Part shown: positions 8,320 through 17,022 of the stretch, piece after piece | How the letters are laid out: each line of letters starts with the position of its first letter | Numbering within the stretch: the stretch's first letter is position 1 | DNA from: an uncultured Bacilli bacterium | GTDB lineage: Bacteria; Bacillota_I; Bacilli_A; RF39; UBA660 | Length of the DNA: 38,895 nucleotides | Assembly (NCBI GenBank): GCA_944358875.1 | Contig: CALVRZ010000014.1 | Span: 1-38,895 of the forward strand | Direction: 5' to 3' | Position numbers and translations under genes: made by a program | The notes under the pieces: model-generated | What the model saw: the letters and a program-made list of their open reading frames with translations, nothing else | What the model was told of the DNA's origin: nothing | Databases searched by the model: none

Positions 8320-9522
8320 ATGATAGAAACAAAGGAAAAATATGATTTCAAAAATTTAATAAAGCAAATAGAAGACTACATAAGAAAAACCGAACTTAAC
8401 CAAAATGATATGAAACAAATAAATAGAATACTATTTAAATTAAGAAATATAGATGCAATAACAAGCTCTATTGATGAAGATTTATATTCTGTTTTAATTG
8501 AAAATAATTATAATGACTTGAAAATTTATTGCAACTATTTTGTTTCAGGACAACATAACCATATATCTAATATGCAAACAACAACAAATAATATAATAAG
8601 CGATATTATTAGATATGTTGACTTTAATTTATTATTAGGAAATAAATCTGAAATAAAAAATAATATTAGAAATTATAAATACGAGATTACAAGACAAAAT
8701 CATCTTATTGAAACTGAAGTATCAGAATTTATGAAAATAGTACAAGAAAAAAAGAAAAATTTAGAAGAAGAAGATTCAAATTTAAATTCGTTATTTAGCA
8801 CTTTTAATAATAAATTAGAAGAACTAGAAAAAAAACATACTTCCTTAACAAATGACTTTGGAACATTATTAACACAAAGTAATGATAAAATAGACATGTT
8901 AATAAATGACGAAAAATTAAAGCTAGATGAGAATTATACTAAAGAATCAAATGATTATAAAAATAAATTTGATGAATTATCAAAAGAATATCAAGAAAAA
9001 TTTAACAATTTATACGTTGAAATAACTAAGAAAGATAATCAGATTTCAAAATTATTAGATATTGTAGGAGAAAAGGCAAGAGTTGGTGAATATAAAAGAA
9101 ATGCTGATATAGCAAGAAAAGAAAGAATTGTTTGGCAAATTATTACAATAGCATTATTCATATCAGCTTTTGCTTTGATGCTTTATGTTACTATGTGTTC
9201 TGATTATGACAAATTTACAATATTAAAATATGTAGTTAGTGCTATTTTAATGGGTGCTGCAACTTACACTGGCAAACAAGCATCTAATTTAAGAAAAGAT
9301 GAGGTCTATTATAGAAAACAAGAACTAGAATTGTCTTCTATTGATGTTTATCTAGAAAACATGCAACCAGAAAGTAAAGAAGAAATAAAGAAAGAATTAT
9401 CTTCTAAATTATTTGGCCAAGCTCAAAACACTTACACTAATAAATATGAAGAAAAGAAAGGATTTTCTGTAGAAGACATTTTTAAAATAATTGATTTAAA
9501 AAATCAAAGTCGAATGAAGTGA
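8320..9522 (+). CDS. Coiled-coil protein with two membrane segments
   Basis: About 400 residues: a helical N-terminal part, a long coiled coil (roughly 140-250, full of Lys/Glu/Leu/Asn), two hydrophobic segments (about 271-291 and 299-316), then a cytoplasmic tail ending in ELSSIDVYLENM and KLFGQ. I recall the same order (coiled coil, two membrane helices, a tail with an ELxxxDxY-like segment and a final FG) in membrane proteins of bacterial defence neighbourhoods, but cannot name the family. The first ATG (8308) abuts the AAAGGA site, so ATG 8320 is more likely. A GC-richer structured leader precedes it. It stands alone. Confidence 0.7.
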   Translation: MIETKEKYDFKNLIKQIEDYIRKTELNQNDMKQINRILFKLRNIDAITSSIDEDLYSVLIENNYNDLKIYCNYFVSGQHNHISNMQTTTNNIISDIIRYVDFNLLLGNKSEIKNNIRNYKYEITRQNHLIETEVSEFMKIVQEKKKNLEEEDSNLNSLFSTFNNKLEELEKKHTSLTNDFGTLLTQSNDKIDMLINDEKLKLDENYTKESNDYKNKFDELSKEYQEKFNNLYVEITKKDNQISKLLDIVGEKARVGEYKRNADIARKERIVWQIITIALFISAFALMLYVTMCSDYDKFTILKYVVSAILMGAATYTGKQASNLRKDEVYYRKQELELSSIDVYLENMQPESKEEIKKELSSKLFGQAQNTYTNKYEEKKGFSVEDIFKIIDLKNQSRMK

Positions 9523-9595
9523 GTCCATCTAGATCCTTGAATTTTTATTATGTAATTATAATGTTTATTCAAATAAAGTTTGTCTTTATTTGTTA

Positions 9596-9757
9596 TCAAT
9601 TAATATTAATCCTGTATAGAACATCTTCTACATATTCAACAATATTAGAATCAGGTTCTCTCATATCTGGGCATAAATGATTATATAATTCATAATTATA
9701 TTGAAACCATAAGAAAACACCTCTTTTTTGGAAGTGTTTTGTATCGCAACCCTTAAA
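9596..9757 (-). pseudogene. Short remnant of an unknown gene
   Basis: A 53-codon open stretch on the minus strand reads like real protein (KRGVFLWFQYNYELYNHL and PDSNIVEYVEDVLYRI) but has no start codon or ribosome binding site and is closed upstream by TAA. It is probably the 3' end of a lost gene. The rest of 9523-9920 is AT-rich with no other feature seen. Confidence 0.4.
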
Positions 9758-9920
9758 TTAGTTTTTTTCTATTGTCTCTCTATGTAGTGCATTCATTATG
9801 TATATGATTTTTTTTATTTAATGCCATTAAATTAGGAATTATAAAAATAAATGTTTAATATTTTTAAGAAACTTACTTAAAATAATAGGAAAATTTAGTA
9901 TAATATTATTGGTGATGAAA

Positions 9921-11414
9921 ATGATTATATACGATAAAATAGCAGATATTGAAATACAAATGGATAATGCTTTAGACAAAGGAAATAGTCAAATAATTAA
10001 TAATTTAATAAATGATTTACTTCTATTAGAAAAAAATGAAACTGACAAGAAGGCTCTATTCAAAATATATTATAACCTAGGAACAGCATATTCTGACTTA
10101 ATATTTATAAATGATAATAGTTTTATTGAAAATGAAGAATGTGTTAGAAAAAGTATTTTGTATTATAGAAAAGGTGAGTTTCTAATAGAAGAAAACTTTT
10201 TATCAGTAAATGATGGTATAATTCAATTGTTAACTAATTTAGGGAATACATATAGTCGCATGAATAGATTTACTGAAGCAATAGAGGTTTTTAAAAAAGC
10301 ACTTGTATTTGCACCTAATTTTAGTATGGCTAATGGAAATTTAGGGGAATGTTTATTAAGATACTCCTTGTATATATATAATCAATATAAATCATATTTA
10401 TTTCAGCAAGAAAGTCTAAAGTATTTGAAAAAGGCATTAGATTATCCTCAATATATAGATAGTGACTTTGCAAAAGAAGATTTTATGAATGCATATTATT
10501 CATTGAAAGAACATTATGAAAAATTTGAATTAAATTTTCCAAAAATTAAAACTACTAAATATAAAACAATAAAGGAAGCAAACTATAGAAAATGGTCTGC
10601 AGATAATAAACTTTTCTTAAATGAACTAAATGATATTGATAATTCTTTTTTAGCAAAAGAAGATTCTTTACACATTTTATTAATAATTGAAAATATAGAT
10701 AGTGGTTTAAATTCTAAATTTCATAGTTTTTTTAACGAATTAAAACAAGATTATATTTCCAATAGATATTTTCTATATGAAGTATGTCAAGAATGCACAA
10801 AACATCATTTTTCAGATAATTTTTCTGGAATTTTAGAAACTTTTGATGATTCAATCTATACTTTAAATACTACAAAATTGAAAAGTATCTTTAAAAACAT
10901 TTATTCTCTCTTCGATAAAATAGCTTTTTTTATTAACGAATATTTTAATCTTAACATTCCTTATAAAGCTGTCTCGTTCAAATCAATTTGGGAAAATAAA
11001 AATAGTGAAAATACTTTGTTTGATATTATAAAACATAATAATTCTTTATATTCACTTTATTGGATTTACATAGACTTGTTTAGTAACTTTGAATTATCTA
11101 CTGATCCAAAAATTGATAAAATAAATAAAATAAGAAATAATATTGAGCATAGAAACTTTAAAATAGTTGATGTTAGCTATGATATGGATATCTTAACCGA
11201 AAACAAAGATGATTCCTTTGAATTCAAAATTTCTTACTCAGAATTAAAAAAAGTAACATTTTACCTATTTAAAATCTTAAGAACTGCTATGATAAATTTA
11301 GTATATGCAGTTATGATTGAGGAAAAGAAAAAAATAAATATTAATGATGCTTATATACCATCAATTCAATTACCACAAAAAGACAAAAGAGATAATATAA
11401 TTATTTTTAATTAA
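9921..11414 (+). CDS. TPR protein with C-terminal HEPN domain (LA2681-like)
   Basis: The N-terminal part has tetratricopeptide-like helices, clearest at about 100-145 (LLTNLGNTYSRMNRFTEAIE), and the C-terminal part (about 310-470) looks like the LA2681-type HEPN domain: KIAFFINEYFNL, SFKSIWEN and the motif RNNIEH (Arg405, His410), which fits the RX4-6H active site of HEPN ribonucleases. HEPN proteins are RNA-cleaving effectors in toxin-antitoxin, abortive-infection and CRISPR systems. No antitoxin-like gene is adjacent, so the TPR part may sense or restrain the domain. TTG and GTG codons lie upstream in frame, but GGTGAT places the start at ATG 9921, the same arrangement as in ffh. Confidence 0.75.
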   Translation: MIIYDKIADIEIQMDNALDKGNSQIINNLINDLLLLEKNETDKKALFKIYYNLGTAYSDLIFINDNSFIENEECVRKSILYYRKGEFLIEENFLSVNDGIIQLLTNLGNTYSRMNRFTEAIEVFKKALVFAPNFSMANGNLGECLLRYSLYIYNQYKSYLFQQESLKYLKKALDYPQYIDSDFAKEDFMNAYYSLKEHYEKFELNFPKIKTTKYKTIKEANYRKWSADNKLFLNELNDIDNSFLAKEDSLHILLIIENIDSGLNSKFHSFFNELKQDYISNRYFLYEVCQECTKHHFSDNFSGILETFDDSIYTLNTTKLKSIFKNIYSLFDKIAFFINEYFNLNIPYKAVSFKSIWENKNSENTLFDIIKHNNSLYSLYWIYIDLFSNFELSTDPKIDKINKIRNNIEHRNFKIVDVSYDMDILTENKDDSFEFKISYSELKKVTFYLFKILRTAMINLVYAVMIEEKKKININDAYIPSIQLPQKDKRDNIIIFN

Positions 11415-11449
11415 TAAAAAGCTTAATTTTAAAATCACCATATTCTTTA

Positions 11450-12364
11450 TTCGTTTAAAGATTAAACAATTAAATAAGAATATATTGGTGCAAATAATGT
11501 AACTACCATTAGTAATATTTTTAAAATTACAATATTCATTGTAAAAGATACTAATAACATTAAAATATATCCAGTTTTTCTCCCTAGTCCTATGAATTTT
11601 TATGTATAACCAATGTATTATTTTCTATTTTATATTTTTTATCAAATCACCTTTTCTAGTATTATACAATACATCAAAAAATACAAAAGGTAACTATATA
11701 GCAAAAATAAAGATTATTAAAGTTATTTTATTAATATTAATTAAATAAGCCTATAGCACCTATTATTAAATGAATGATCATAGTGATAATATAAACTGGG
11801 CATTTCCCATATATATAATTTGTTATACAACATTATAGAAAATATTAAACATATTGAAAACCTGTAGTTAAAACACCTAAATTAAATGATGTTTTAAATG
11901 TAACTATAGTTATAATAATCATTAAAGTACTAATAGAACTTTCTATAATACCATATGCTATGCCTTATAAATTATATTTTTTCTTGTTATTATTTTGAAT
12001 GTCAGTTTTAATAGATAAGGTTATAATTATTTGAATAACAGAAAGGATAAAAATATATATTGCAATTTTAGTGAAGGAACATAACTATATTAAAACCCTA
12101 AAATAATGAGAGAAATGATGTTTACAATTTTCATAATATCTTTTTAACATACATGTATTTTTTTCTATTATCATTATTTGTTATATATATGAATTCATGT
12201 GCACGCCAATACAATATTTCTAAAAAGGTATATATTATTGCAATTAAAATATAATTAGAAACAATTTTATCTGATAATAAAACTATGGATAAAATTCTTG
12301 TTACAATTCCTAATGACATTATATGTTTACTTTTGTTTGAAAATTGTTTAATTATTCTTCCCAT
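11450..12364 (-). pseudogene. Decayed multi-pass membrane protein, probably an MFS-type transporter
   Basis: A 77-codon fragment (12131-12364) reads as membrane helices with a polar loop (NNDNRKKYMYVKKIL). Read across frames the next 650 bases keep giving hydrophobic segments (IINIISxIILGF-like, GIIESSISTLMIIITIV, NLGVLTT, LLVSFTMNIVILKILLMVV) broken by stops and frameshifts. Helices joined by short basic loops suggest a major-facilitator transporter that has lost its N-terminal half. The 11415-12130 stretch therefore holds no intact gene, only this remnant. The decay is plain to see; the product name is inference. Confidence 0.6.
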
Positions 12365-12519
12365 AGTTTAATAGATATGGGGTGATTAATTGATGTTAAG
12401 TTAAAAAAATCCATAATACTTTGATATTCACTTTTTAATTCTTGAATCAAATCATCAATGTAATTAACATCCTTATCGTTATATTCAATATTAAAATTAG
12501 CAAAACTTATCTTTTGCAT
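12352..12519 (-). CDS. 55-residue protein, perhaps the truncated N-terminus of a larger one
   Basis: A 55-codon frame starts at ATG 12519 with an excellent AGGAG site and ends at 12352, overlapping the start of the decayed transporter ORF. The sequence (MQKISFANFNIEYNDKD, YIDDLIQELKSEYQSIMDFF, ISIKLWEE) resembles the N-terminus of larger clostridial proteins of unknown or peptidase-like type as I remember them, so this is probably a truncated gene that keeps its translation signals. It faces the AraC gene divergently. A real small protein cannot be excluded. Confidence 0.5.
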   Translation of the reverse strand: MQKISFANFNIEYNDKDVNYIDDLIQELKSEYQSIMDFFNLTSINHPISIKLWEE

Positions 12520-12601
12520 TATATCAACTCCTATTAATATTTTAACATATAAATTACGATTTAGATTAAATTTATGATAAAATAGTATATAGGTGATTAC
12601 T

Positions 12602-13396
12602 TTGAATATTTATAGAAGTTTAAATGAAATAACTAAATATATTGATAATAATTTAGATGATAATATTGATTATAATGTATTAGCTAAATTTTTAGGAGTT
12701 AATGTTTATACGATGCAAAGGTTATTTACGATGATCGCGGGCATTTCTTTAGCGGAATATATTAGAAAAAGAAGATTATCTAATGCTGGTTTTGATTTAT
12801 ATGAAGGAAAGTTTAAAATAATTGATATTGCATTTAAATATCAATATGATAATGCTACATCTTTTTCAAGAGCTTTTGAAAAATTTCATGGTATTAAACC
12901 TAGTCTTGTTAATAAAGAATCTAAACTTAAGGTGTTTCCTAGAATAGTTTTTAATGAAGATATTAATGTAGTTACAGAACTTAATTATGAGATAATAACA
13001 TTGGATGAAATGGATTTATATGGTATCAGTATTATGACTAATAATGATAAAATTAGCGAGGATGCTCCTAGATTTTTTAAAGATGTGCAAAATAAATATA
13101 AAGATAAATATGGTCAAATTAAATATGGAATGGTTACTTATGATATAGAAAGAGATGAATGTCAAAAATATTATTGTCTATATGATAAAGAAATTAATGA
13201 ATTTGAACATATAGTGATACCTAAGAGTAAATGGTTAAGATTTAGGATTAATTCACAAGATGCTTCAGATATTCAAGAAATATCTCACAAGTTTTACCAA
13301 GATTTTTTACCATCAGTTAAATATAATTTAAAAGAATTACCAGAGCTTGAATACTACCATGATGGTATAACTGATTTTTTAGTAGCTATTTATTAA
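12602..13396 (+). CDS. AraC-family regulator with GyrI-like effector domain
   Basis: The N-terminal 100 residues form two helix-turn-helix motifs of the AraC/XylS type (YNVLAKFLGVNVYTMQRLF and the IIDIAFKYQYDNATSFSRAF signature with F-x-x-F-H-G-I-K-P). The C-terminal 150 residues look like a GyrI/SOUL-type ligand-binding domain ending in ELEYY and FLVAIY. Such fusions often control drug-efflux genes, and a decayed transporter lies divergently next to it, perhaps its former target. The frame opens at GTG 12593 inside AGGTGAT, so TTG 12602 is the likelier start. A clear terminator follows. Confidence 0.9.
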   Translation: MNIYRSLNEITKYIDNNLDDNIDYNVLAKFLGVNVYTMQRLFTMIAGISLAEYIRKRRLSNAGFDLYEGKFKIIDIAFKYQYDNATSFSRAFEKFHGIKPSLVNKESKLKVFPRIVFNEDINVVTELNYEIITLDEMDLYGISIMTNNDKISEDAPRFFKDVQNKYKDKYGQIKYGMVTYDIERDECQKYYCLYDKEINEFEHIVIPKSKWLRFRINSQDASDIQEISHKFYQDFLPSVKYNLKELPELEYYHDGITDFLVAIY

Positions 13397-13403
13397 ACTG
13401 ACA

Positions 13404-13432
13404 AAACTGATTATTAAAAAGTCAGTTTTTTT
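13404..13432 (+). terminator. Intrinsic terminator of the AraC-family gene
   Basis: Stem AAACTGA / TCAGTTT followed by seven T, eight bases after the stop codon. Confidence 0.85.
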
Positions 13433-13443
13433 CTTTTATCTTT

Positions 13444-13452
13444 TGTTATACT
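13444..13452 (+). promoter_or_regulatory. Extended -10 promoter of the HerA-like gene
   Basis: TGtTATACT about 20 bases before the start codon; no -35 box. The transcript would start close to the ribosome binding site GAGGTGAC. Confidence 0.45.
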
Positions 13453-13471
13453 TTATCTGAGGTGACGGTTT

Positions 13472-15334
13472 ATGGGGTTAACGTCAGAAATATATTTAAC
13501 TAAAAAAAATGTTAGTAAAGATGAATGGTTAGAATTAATTAAAACAATATCTAATTATAATGGTTTTTTAAGAGGATGGAAGATAATTATTACAAATGAT
13601 AAAAATCAAATAAGCTATTTTGTTGAAACGAGATGTAGTTTACCTGCAACAATTAATAATTTGAATTCTTTTTTGTTGAGAAATGCAAAAACTGTTAAGG
13701 TACCAAAGGAAGATTATACTTTCTTTTCTTTACCAAAAATTGGTAGTAATATTATCGATATAATAAATAATTGTGAAATTAAGAACAAAGGGATGCTTGA
13801 GTATTTAGAAATTAGTTTCTTAAAATTATCAGAAGATAAGATTCTGTCTAAAATTAATTATTACTTAAATAAGAATAGGTGTATTAAAAAGTATAAAGTT
13901 ATATATGCGATTGCTACAAATATTTTGGCAGTAGATTTTGATGGTAATAAAAGATATTTTTATAAGAGTCCCCCTAAGTATTTAGATATAAATAAAGTGT
14001 TACATTTATTAACTACAGATTATAATAATGCGTTATTAGAAATTGATACTTTTCCCTATTTGAATGGTAATTTTTATTTAAATCAGAATAGCTTTAGTTT
14101 TGATAAACACTCTATTATCATAGGTTCTTCGGGATGTGGCAAGTCTAAGTTTTTGAGTTTATTAATTAATAATATTAATAAAAATAATCGTCTTAAACAA
14201 AAATATAAGATTGTCGTTATTGATCCACATGCAGCATTAGAAGATGATATTGGGGGGATGGGAAAAGTAATTGACTTTAAAAATAGTTTAGATAGTATTG
14301 ATTTATTTATTAATAATAGTGATGATATTGTGGCTTCGACAGAATTATTATTAGATTTATTTAAATCTTTAATTGCTGATCAATATAATTCTAAATTAGA
14401 AAGAGTTTTAAGGCATTCAATCCATTTATTATTAATTAATCAAACGTTTAATTTTAGGAATTTACGAAAAATTATTTTAGATTTGGAATATCGTAATAAT
14501 TTGATTAAAAAATTTAAGTATGATTTACCAGTGAGTGTTATTGATTTCTTTTTATCAGATTTTAATGATTTAAAGACAAAAGCTTATGGGGAGGCTATTA
14601 GTCCTATTATTAGTTTTATTGATGAGATGGAAATGATACCAGTATTTAATTTGGAACAAAATTATGATAATTTAAAGAAGACGATTCATGACAATTTTCT
14701 TACCCTATTCTCTCTTGATCGAACGAAGCTTGGCGATAAGGTAACTAAAACGATTGCTGGTTTAATAATGGGACAGTTATTAACATTAGTACAAAGGCGA
14801 GAGATCGATGAACATATTATTTTTATTATCGATGAAGTTTCAGTGGTGGAAAATCAATTACTATCTAGATATTTATCAGAAGCAAGAAAATATAATTTAT
14901 CCCTAATACTGGTGGGACAATATTTTAATCAAATATCTGATAAGTTAAAAAGTTCAATATTTGCTAATGTTGTTAATTACTTTATATTTAGAGTTTCTAA
15001 ATTGGATGCTACGACACTTGTCGATAATTTTAACATGAAAATACCTTTAGATGATTCTAAGGAAAGAAAAATTAGTTTAATGACGGAACTTAATAATCGG
15101 GAATGTATTGTAAGAATTGATACGAATGGGGTGTTACTTCCAGCGTTTAAGGCTAGAACACTAGATTATACAAGTATACCTAGAATAAAGAGCAACGAGG
15201 AAAAGGTAAATGCAAATAAGTTGGATAAGCCAAGGACTTTGAAAAATGATTTTAAGCTAGATAGTAATGTAAACTTAAAGGATATATTAATATCTAACTC
15301 GACTAATAAGAAAGGTGTGGGAAATAATGGATGA
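13472..15334 (+). CDS. HerA/VirB4-like ATPase (FtsK-HerA superfamily)
   Basis: 620 residues with Walker A GSSGCGKS (218-225), a strand ending in VVIDPHAAL after it, Walker B IIFIIDEVS (449-457) and a following RxxxxNLSLILVGQ sensor-like segment. The order fits the HerA/VirB4 group of hexameric DNA-pumping ATPases. The N-terminal 200 residues resemble none of the domains I know; a low-complexity basic tail follows the ATPase. HerA ATPases usually act with a nuclease encoded next door (NurA, Sir2, DUF4297). Here the partner, overlapping by 8 bases (ATGGATGA), is a cysteine-rich protein instead. No relaxase or secretion genes are nearby, so a conjugative role is unlikely. Confidence 0.85.
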   Translation: MGLTSEIYLTKKNVSKDEWLELIKTISNYNGFLRGWKIIITNDKNQISYFVETRCSLPATINNLNSFLLRNAKTVKVPKEDYTFFSLPKIGSNIIDIINNCEIKNKGMLEYLEISFLKLSEDKILSKINYYLNKNRCIKKYKVIYAIATNILAVDFDGNKRYFYKSPPKYLDINKVLHLLTTDYNNALLEIDTFPYLNGNFYLNQNSFSFDKHSIIIGSSGCGKSKFLSLLINNINKNNRLKQKYKIVVIDPHAALEDDIGGMGKVIDFKNSLDSIDLFINNSDDIVASTELLLDLFKSLIADQYNSKLERVLRHSIHLLLINQTFNFRNLRKIILDLEYRNNLIKKFKYDLPVSVIDFFLSDFNDLKTKAYGEAISPIISFIDEMEMIPVFNLEQNYDNLKKTIHDNFLTLFSLDRTKLGDKVTKTIAGLIMGQLLTLVQRREIDEHIIFIIDEVSVVENQLLSRYLSEARKYNLSLILVGQYFNQISDKLKSSIFANVVNYFIFRVSKLDATTLVDNFNMKIPLDDSKERKISLMTELNNRECIVRIDTNGVLLPAFKARTLDYTSIPRIKSNEEKVNANKLDKPRTLKNDFKLDSNVNLKDILISNSTNKKGVGNNG

Positions 15335-16025
15335 TACTAAAGCACTTGATATGGTTAATAAAATTTTTAGAAATGTTTTTGATACTGATAATCATTATTC
15401 GTTAGATGAATTATTAGAAAAATTTGCTTTTGATGTTAAATTACCAAAACAAGTAAATGACTCTATTACTAATGAGATTACTTGGGCTGATGCGATTAAC
15501 AGTGGAAGATTTATTACAAATAAGAATATGGAAAAAAGAGATGAAACACAAGGATGGATGCTTCCTAAGAAAGAAATAAATAATTTACAAGAACTTATTG
15601 ATATATGGAAGACGATTAATTTAACGACAACTGAGAGAGTTTATGATTCTATTAATGTAATAAAAAGTGATACTATTTATCGGTGTGAAAATGTTTATCG
15701 TAGTACAGATTGTAGTGATTCAAAAAATATGATATTTTGTGATTCTTGTGGTGACAGTGAATTTCTTCTTGCTTCACAGAGATCTAGTGTTTGTAATTTT
15801 TGTATAAGAACTGATGACTCTACTAATTGTAGTAATAGTTATAATGTTATTTGTTCAAATAAAATTAGTAATTCATTGTTTATTCAAGATTGTTTTGATT
15901 TATATGAGTGTATGTTTTGTTCCCATATTGCTTCAAAAAGATTTTGTATTGCTAATATGCAGTTTGATGAAGATGAATATTATGAAATTAAAAAAGCCAT
16001 TGTGAGATGGATTTTAAGCTCTTGA
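15327..16025 (+). CDS. Cysteine-rich repeat protein paired with the HerA-like ATPase
   Basis: About 232 residues. The first 110 are acidic and helical. From about residue 115 the protein carries roughly twelve Cys in short repeats of the type S-x-x-C-x-N/S (RCENVYRSTDCSDSKN, FCDSCGDSEFL, CNFCIR, NCSNSYNVICSN, DCFDLYECMFCSH), ending in KRFCIANMQFDEDEYYEIKK. The regular Ser/Asn/Cys spacing suggests a small beta-helix or stacked metal-binding loops. The end recalls the YCIxNKQYxKEEY segment of Cys-rich proteins from candidate-phylum bacteria, from memory only. AGGTG before ATG 15327 and the overlap with the ATPase stop indicate coupled translation, so the two probably work together. Function unknown. 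Confidence 0.75.
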   Translation: MDDTKALDMVNKIFRNVFDTDNHYSLDELLEKFAFDVKLPKQVNDSITNEITWADAINSGRFITNKNMEKRDETQGWMLPKKEINNLQELIDIWKTINLTTTERVYDSINVIKSDTIYRCENVYRSTDCSDSKNMIFCDSCGDSEFLLASQRSSVCNFCIRTDDSTNCSNSYNVICSNKISNSLFIQDCFDLYECMFCSHIASKRFCIANMQFDEDEYYEIKKAIVRWILSS

Positions 16026-16031
16026 TGATGT

Positions 16032-16069
16032 TAAAAAAACGATTTAGATAATTCCTAAATCGTCTTTTT
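16032..16069. terminator. Bidirectional intrinsic terminator
   Basis: A 9-bp stem ACGATTTAG / CTAAATCGT with T runs on both strands ends the HerA/Cys-rich operon and the convergent gene, whose stop codon lies inside the stem. Confidence 0.9.
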
Positions 16070-17008
16070 CTTTACTATTTGACTTACTCTTTGTTTATTT
16101 AATTTATTTTCTATTTCTTTGACTTCCATATTATTTATATATTTGCAATAATCTCTTAAATTACGAAGCCTCTGTAACAGTACCTGTCTCATTTTTTGTA
16201 ATTCTATCTTTTCTTCATCGATAGATATTACTTCATTGTGATTACTTAAATTAATACCATTATAAACAAATAAAGGGGCTTGAACATTACCTTTGAAGTC
16301 ACTATTTTCATTATCAATCATAACACCATTATTTGATTTGATAATACTATTACTAGAAGTTATACTATCCGCGTTTAGATAGACTTCTGATCCAGTGATT
16401 GTTGAATCCGTAAGGTTCATTTCTTTGGTTTCAATAGTTATTTGACCTTTATTTTCAGCACATATATTAGAATTTATAATATTTACTTTATTGGCGCGTA
16501 TATCAACTTTGGTTTTACTATTATTAACAAAATTATCATTGATAATAGTTAATTTACCAATAAGACCGGCTTGGCCACAAGAATACTCGGTCGTTTGGTT
16601 TTGATATTTATTATTTTCTAAAGTTACACTTATTGAAGAATTGAGATGTAAACATTCTTTGAAAGTACAATTTTTAAATATGATATGAAATGACATTGAT
16701 GATAAATAAACGTCTTTATCAAAAATAATACCATTAAAAATAAAAAAGATTGGTTTATTTAACTTAATAATTTCAAAAGCATTTTTTAGTTCTTTTTCAA
16801 CTTCAAAATTATTGGTTCTATAAAGATTAATAACATTAAAATATTTTGTTTTTTTTATTTTTTTAGGATTAACATTAACAATAATTTTATCATCTTTTTC
16901 AATGATTTGGCCATGTTTTCCAACTAGTCCTTGTAAGTATTTTTTTCTTTTAATATTTTGGAATAATGATGATAATTTTGTTTTTGAATTATTAATAATT
17001 TTATTCAT
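16055..17008 (-). CDS. Beta-helix-like protein of unknown function
   Basis: 317 residues. After a basic N-terminus, residues 90-260 are short beta-strand repeats rich in Asn, Ile and Thr (FKNCTFKECLHLNSSISV, VDIRANKVNIINSN, ITIETKEMNLTDSTI, NADSITSSNSIIKSNNG), typical of a right-handed parallel beta-helix. The last 50 residues form a basic helix. No signal peptide or membrane segment is seen, so it is probably cytoplasmic. It is 14 bases after the next gene upstream and likely in one operon with it. It faces the HerA/Cys-rich pair, whose partner also looks repeat-built. AAGGAAGTG gives the ATG. Confidence 0.7.
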   Translation of the reverse strand: MNKIINNSKTKLSSLFQNIKRKKYLQGLVGKHGQIIEKDDKIIVNVNPKKIKKTKYFNVINLYRTNNFEVEKELKNAFEIIKLNKPIFFIFNGIIFDKDVYLSSMSFHIIFKNCTFKECLHLNSSISVTLENNKYQNQTTEYSCGQAGLIGKLTIINDNFVNNSKTKVDIRANKVNIINSNICAENKGQITIETKEMNLTDSTITGSEVYLNADSITSSNSIIKSNNGVMIDNENSDFKGNVQAPLFVYNGINLSNHNEVISIDEEKIELQKMRQVLLQRLRNLRDYCKYINNMEVKEIENKLNKQRVSQIVKKKTI

Positions 17009-17022
17009 ATGACACTTCCTTA

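Noticed and set aside
13472-15334. Conjugation coupling protein
   Set aside because: The ATPase has no membrane segment and no relaxase, VirD4 or pilus genes lie nearby, so the HerA reading is preferred.
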